From Robertmurraya kyonggiensis (GTDB lineage: Bacteria; Bacillota; Bacilli; Bacillales; Cytobacillaceae), in NCBI RefSeq assembly GCF_005116465.1, contig NZ_SWBM01000001.1, forward strand, positions 248,001-312,000: a DNA stretch of 64,000 nt, read 5' to 3'. Made by a program: the position numbers and the translations under genes. A model generated the notes under the pieces. It saw only the letters and a program-made list of their open reading frames with translations. It had not been told where the DNA came from and ran no database searches. Of the stretch, positions 63,658 to 64,000 are shown in pieces; position 1 is the stretch's first letter, and each line of letters begins with the position of its first letter.

Positions 63658-64000
63658 ATGGAAACGAGCAAGATTGAGCTCAGTAATGTTGAAGGCGACA
63701 AGAATCTAAATGCAACGAAAAGTCCATCTGGATGGAAAATTATCGGACGTGAGATTGTACGTGATAAATTAGCTTTATTCTCGTTAATACTGCTAACTGT
63801 CATTATCATTTTAGTATATGGGGTATCCCTATTTCTGAATCAGGAGGAAATTGTAACGGTTGATTTGTTTTCCATTCATGAAAAGCCTTCTGAAACACAT
63901 ATACTGGGTACTGATTACGGCGGACGCGATGTATTTGGACAATTAATTATTGGAACACGTAATTCACTCAGTATCGGCATTTTAGTTACTGTTATGACCG
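63658..64000 (+). CDS. appC: AppC/OppC-type peptide ABC transporter permease (5' part)
   Basis: The first 114 codons of the second permease; it runs off the right edge. Starts METSKIELSNVEGDKN, then the OppC N-terminal domain (GREIVRDKLALFSLILLTVI) with the first membrane segment and HILGTDYGGRDVFGQLIIG, the family hallmark before the permease core. GAGGTG ribosome site, 28 bases after appB. Confidence 0.92.
   Translation, partial: METSKIELSNVEGDKNLNATKSPSGWKIIGREIVRDKLALFSLILLTVIIILVYGVSLFLNQEEIVTVDLFSIHEKPSETHILGTDYGGRDVFGQLIIGTRNSLSIGILVTVMT

Overview
The window comes from a Gram-positive, endospore-forming member of the Bacillaceae (Bacillus in the wide sense). It carries a complete gerP spore-coat operon with a SigK-type promoter, a sporulation-type asparagine synthetase, T-box leaders, and CtsR, FapR and FNR sites of Bacillus type. 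Gene order follows three blocks of the B. subtilis chromosome: addB-addA-gerP-yisK-yisL-yisN-asnO, yitK-yitL-yitS-yitT-yitU-yitW, and argCJBD-carAB-argF-yjzC-yjzD-yjaU-yjaV-med-fabH-fabF-yjaZ-app. It is not B. subtilis itself: clpB is present, sbcDC is absent between addA and gerP, comZ is absent after med, and many genes are inserted.

Layout. 1-5.7 kb: the end of addB and all of addA (break repair). 5.8-7.9 kb: gerPABCDEF on the minus strand. 8-16 kb: an acyl-CoA ligase, a DUF418 membrane protein, yisK, yisL, a FIST-PAS-GGDEF-EAL signalling protein and yisN. 16-21 kb: asnO, a 52-bp tandem palindrome array, a NERD-domain protein and a membrane-anchored GH13 protein whose three catalytic positions are all substituted. 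21-25.3 kb: an nrdE-nrdF-flavodoxin operon behind a cobalamin riboswitch and an intrinsic terminator. 25.3-31.4 kb: the yitK to yitW block, with two small genes of 43 and 50 codons. 31.4-38.4 kb: an anaerobic/molybdenum cluster (SPASM radical SAM protein, moaA, scdA, moeA-mobB, ywiC, fnr). 38.5-48 kb: arginine and carbamoyl-phosphate synthesis. 48-50 kb: two tandem T-boxes in front of a short threonyl-tRNA synthetase, then a GC-rich repeat. 50-64 kb: yjzC, clpB, yjzD, yjaU, yjaV, med, fabH-fabF, a 51-bp tandem array, yjaZ and a peptide ABC transporter that runs off the right edge.

How the parts work together. In the anaerobic cluster, four promoters (radical SAM gene, scdA, moeA-mobB, ywiC) each carry a TGTGA-N6-TCACA-like site whose centre lies exactly 29.5 bases before the first base of the -10 hexamer, the class II (-41.5) position, and the likely regulator Fnr is encoded in the same cluster. 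The ribonucleotide reductase operon should be shut off by vitamin B12, which predicts a B12-dependent reductase elsewhere in the genome. Arginine synthesis genes have putative AhrC boxes before argC and carA.

I did not find a clear new multi-gene system such as a defence island or biosynthetic cluster. The most unusual items are the GH13 protein with an E/D/H active site, the exact 52-bp palindrome array, the tandem T-boxes on an editing-less ThrRS, and the spacing-matched FNR promoters.
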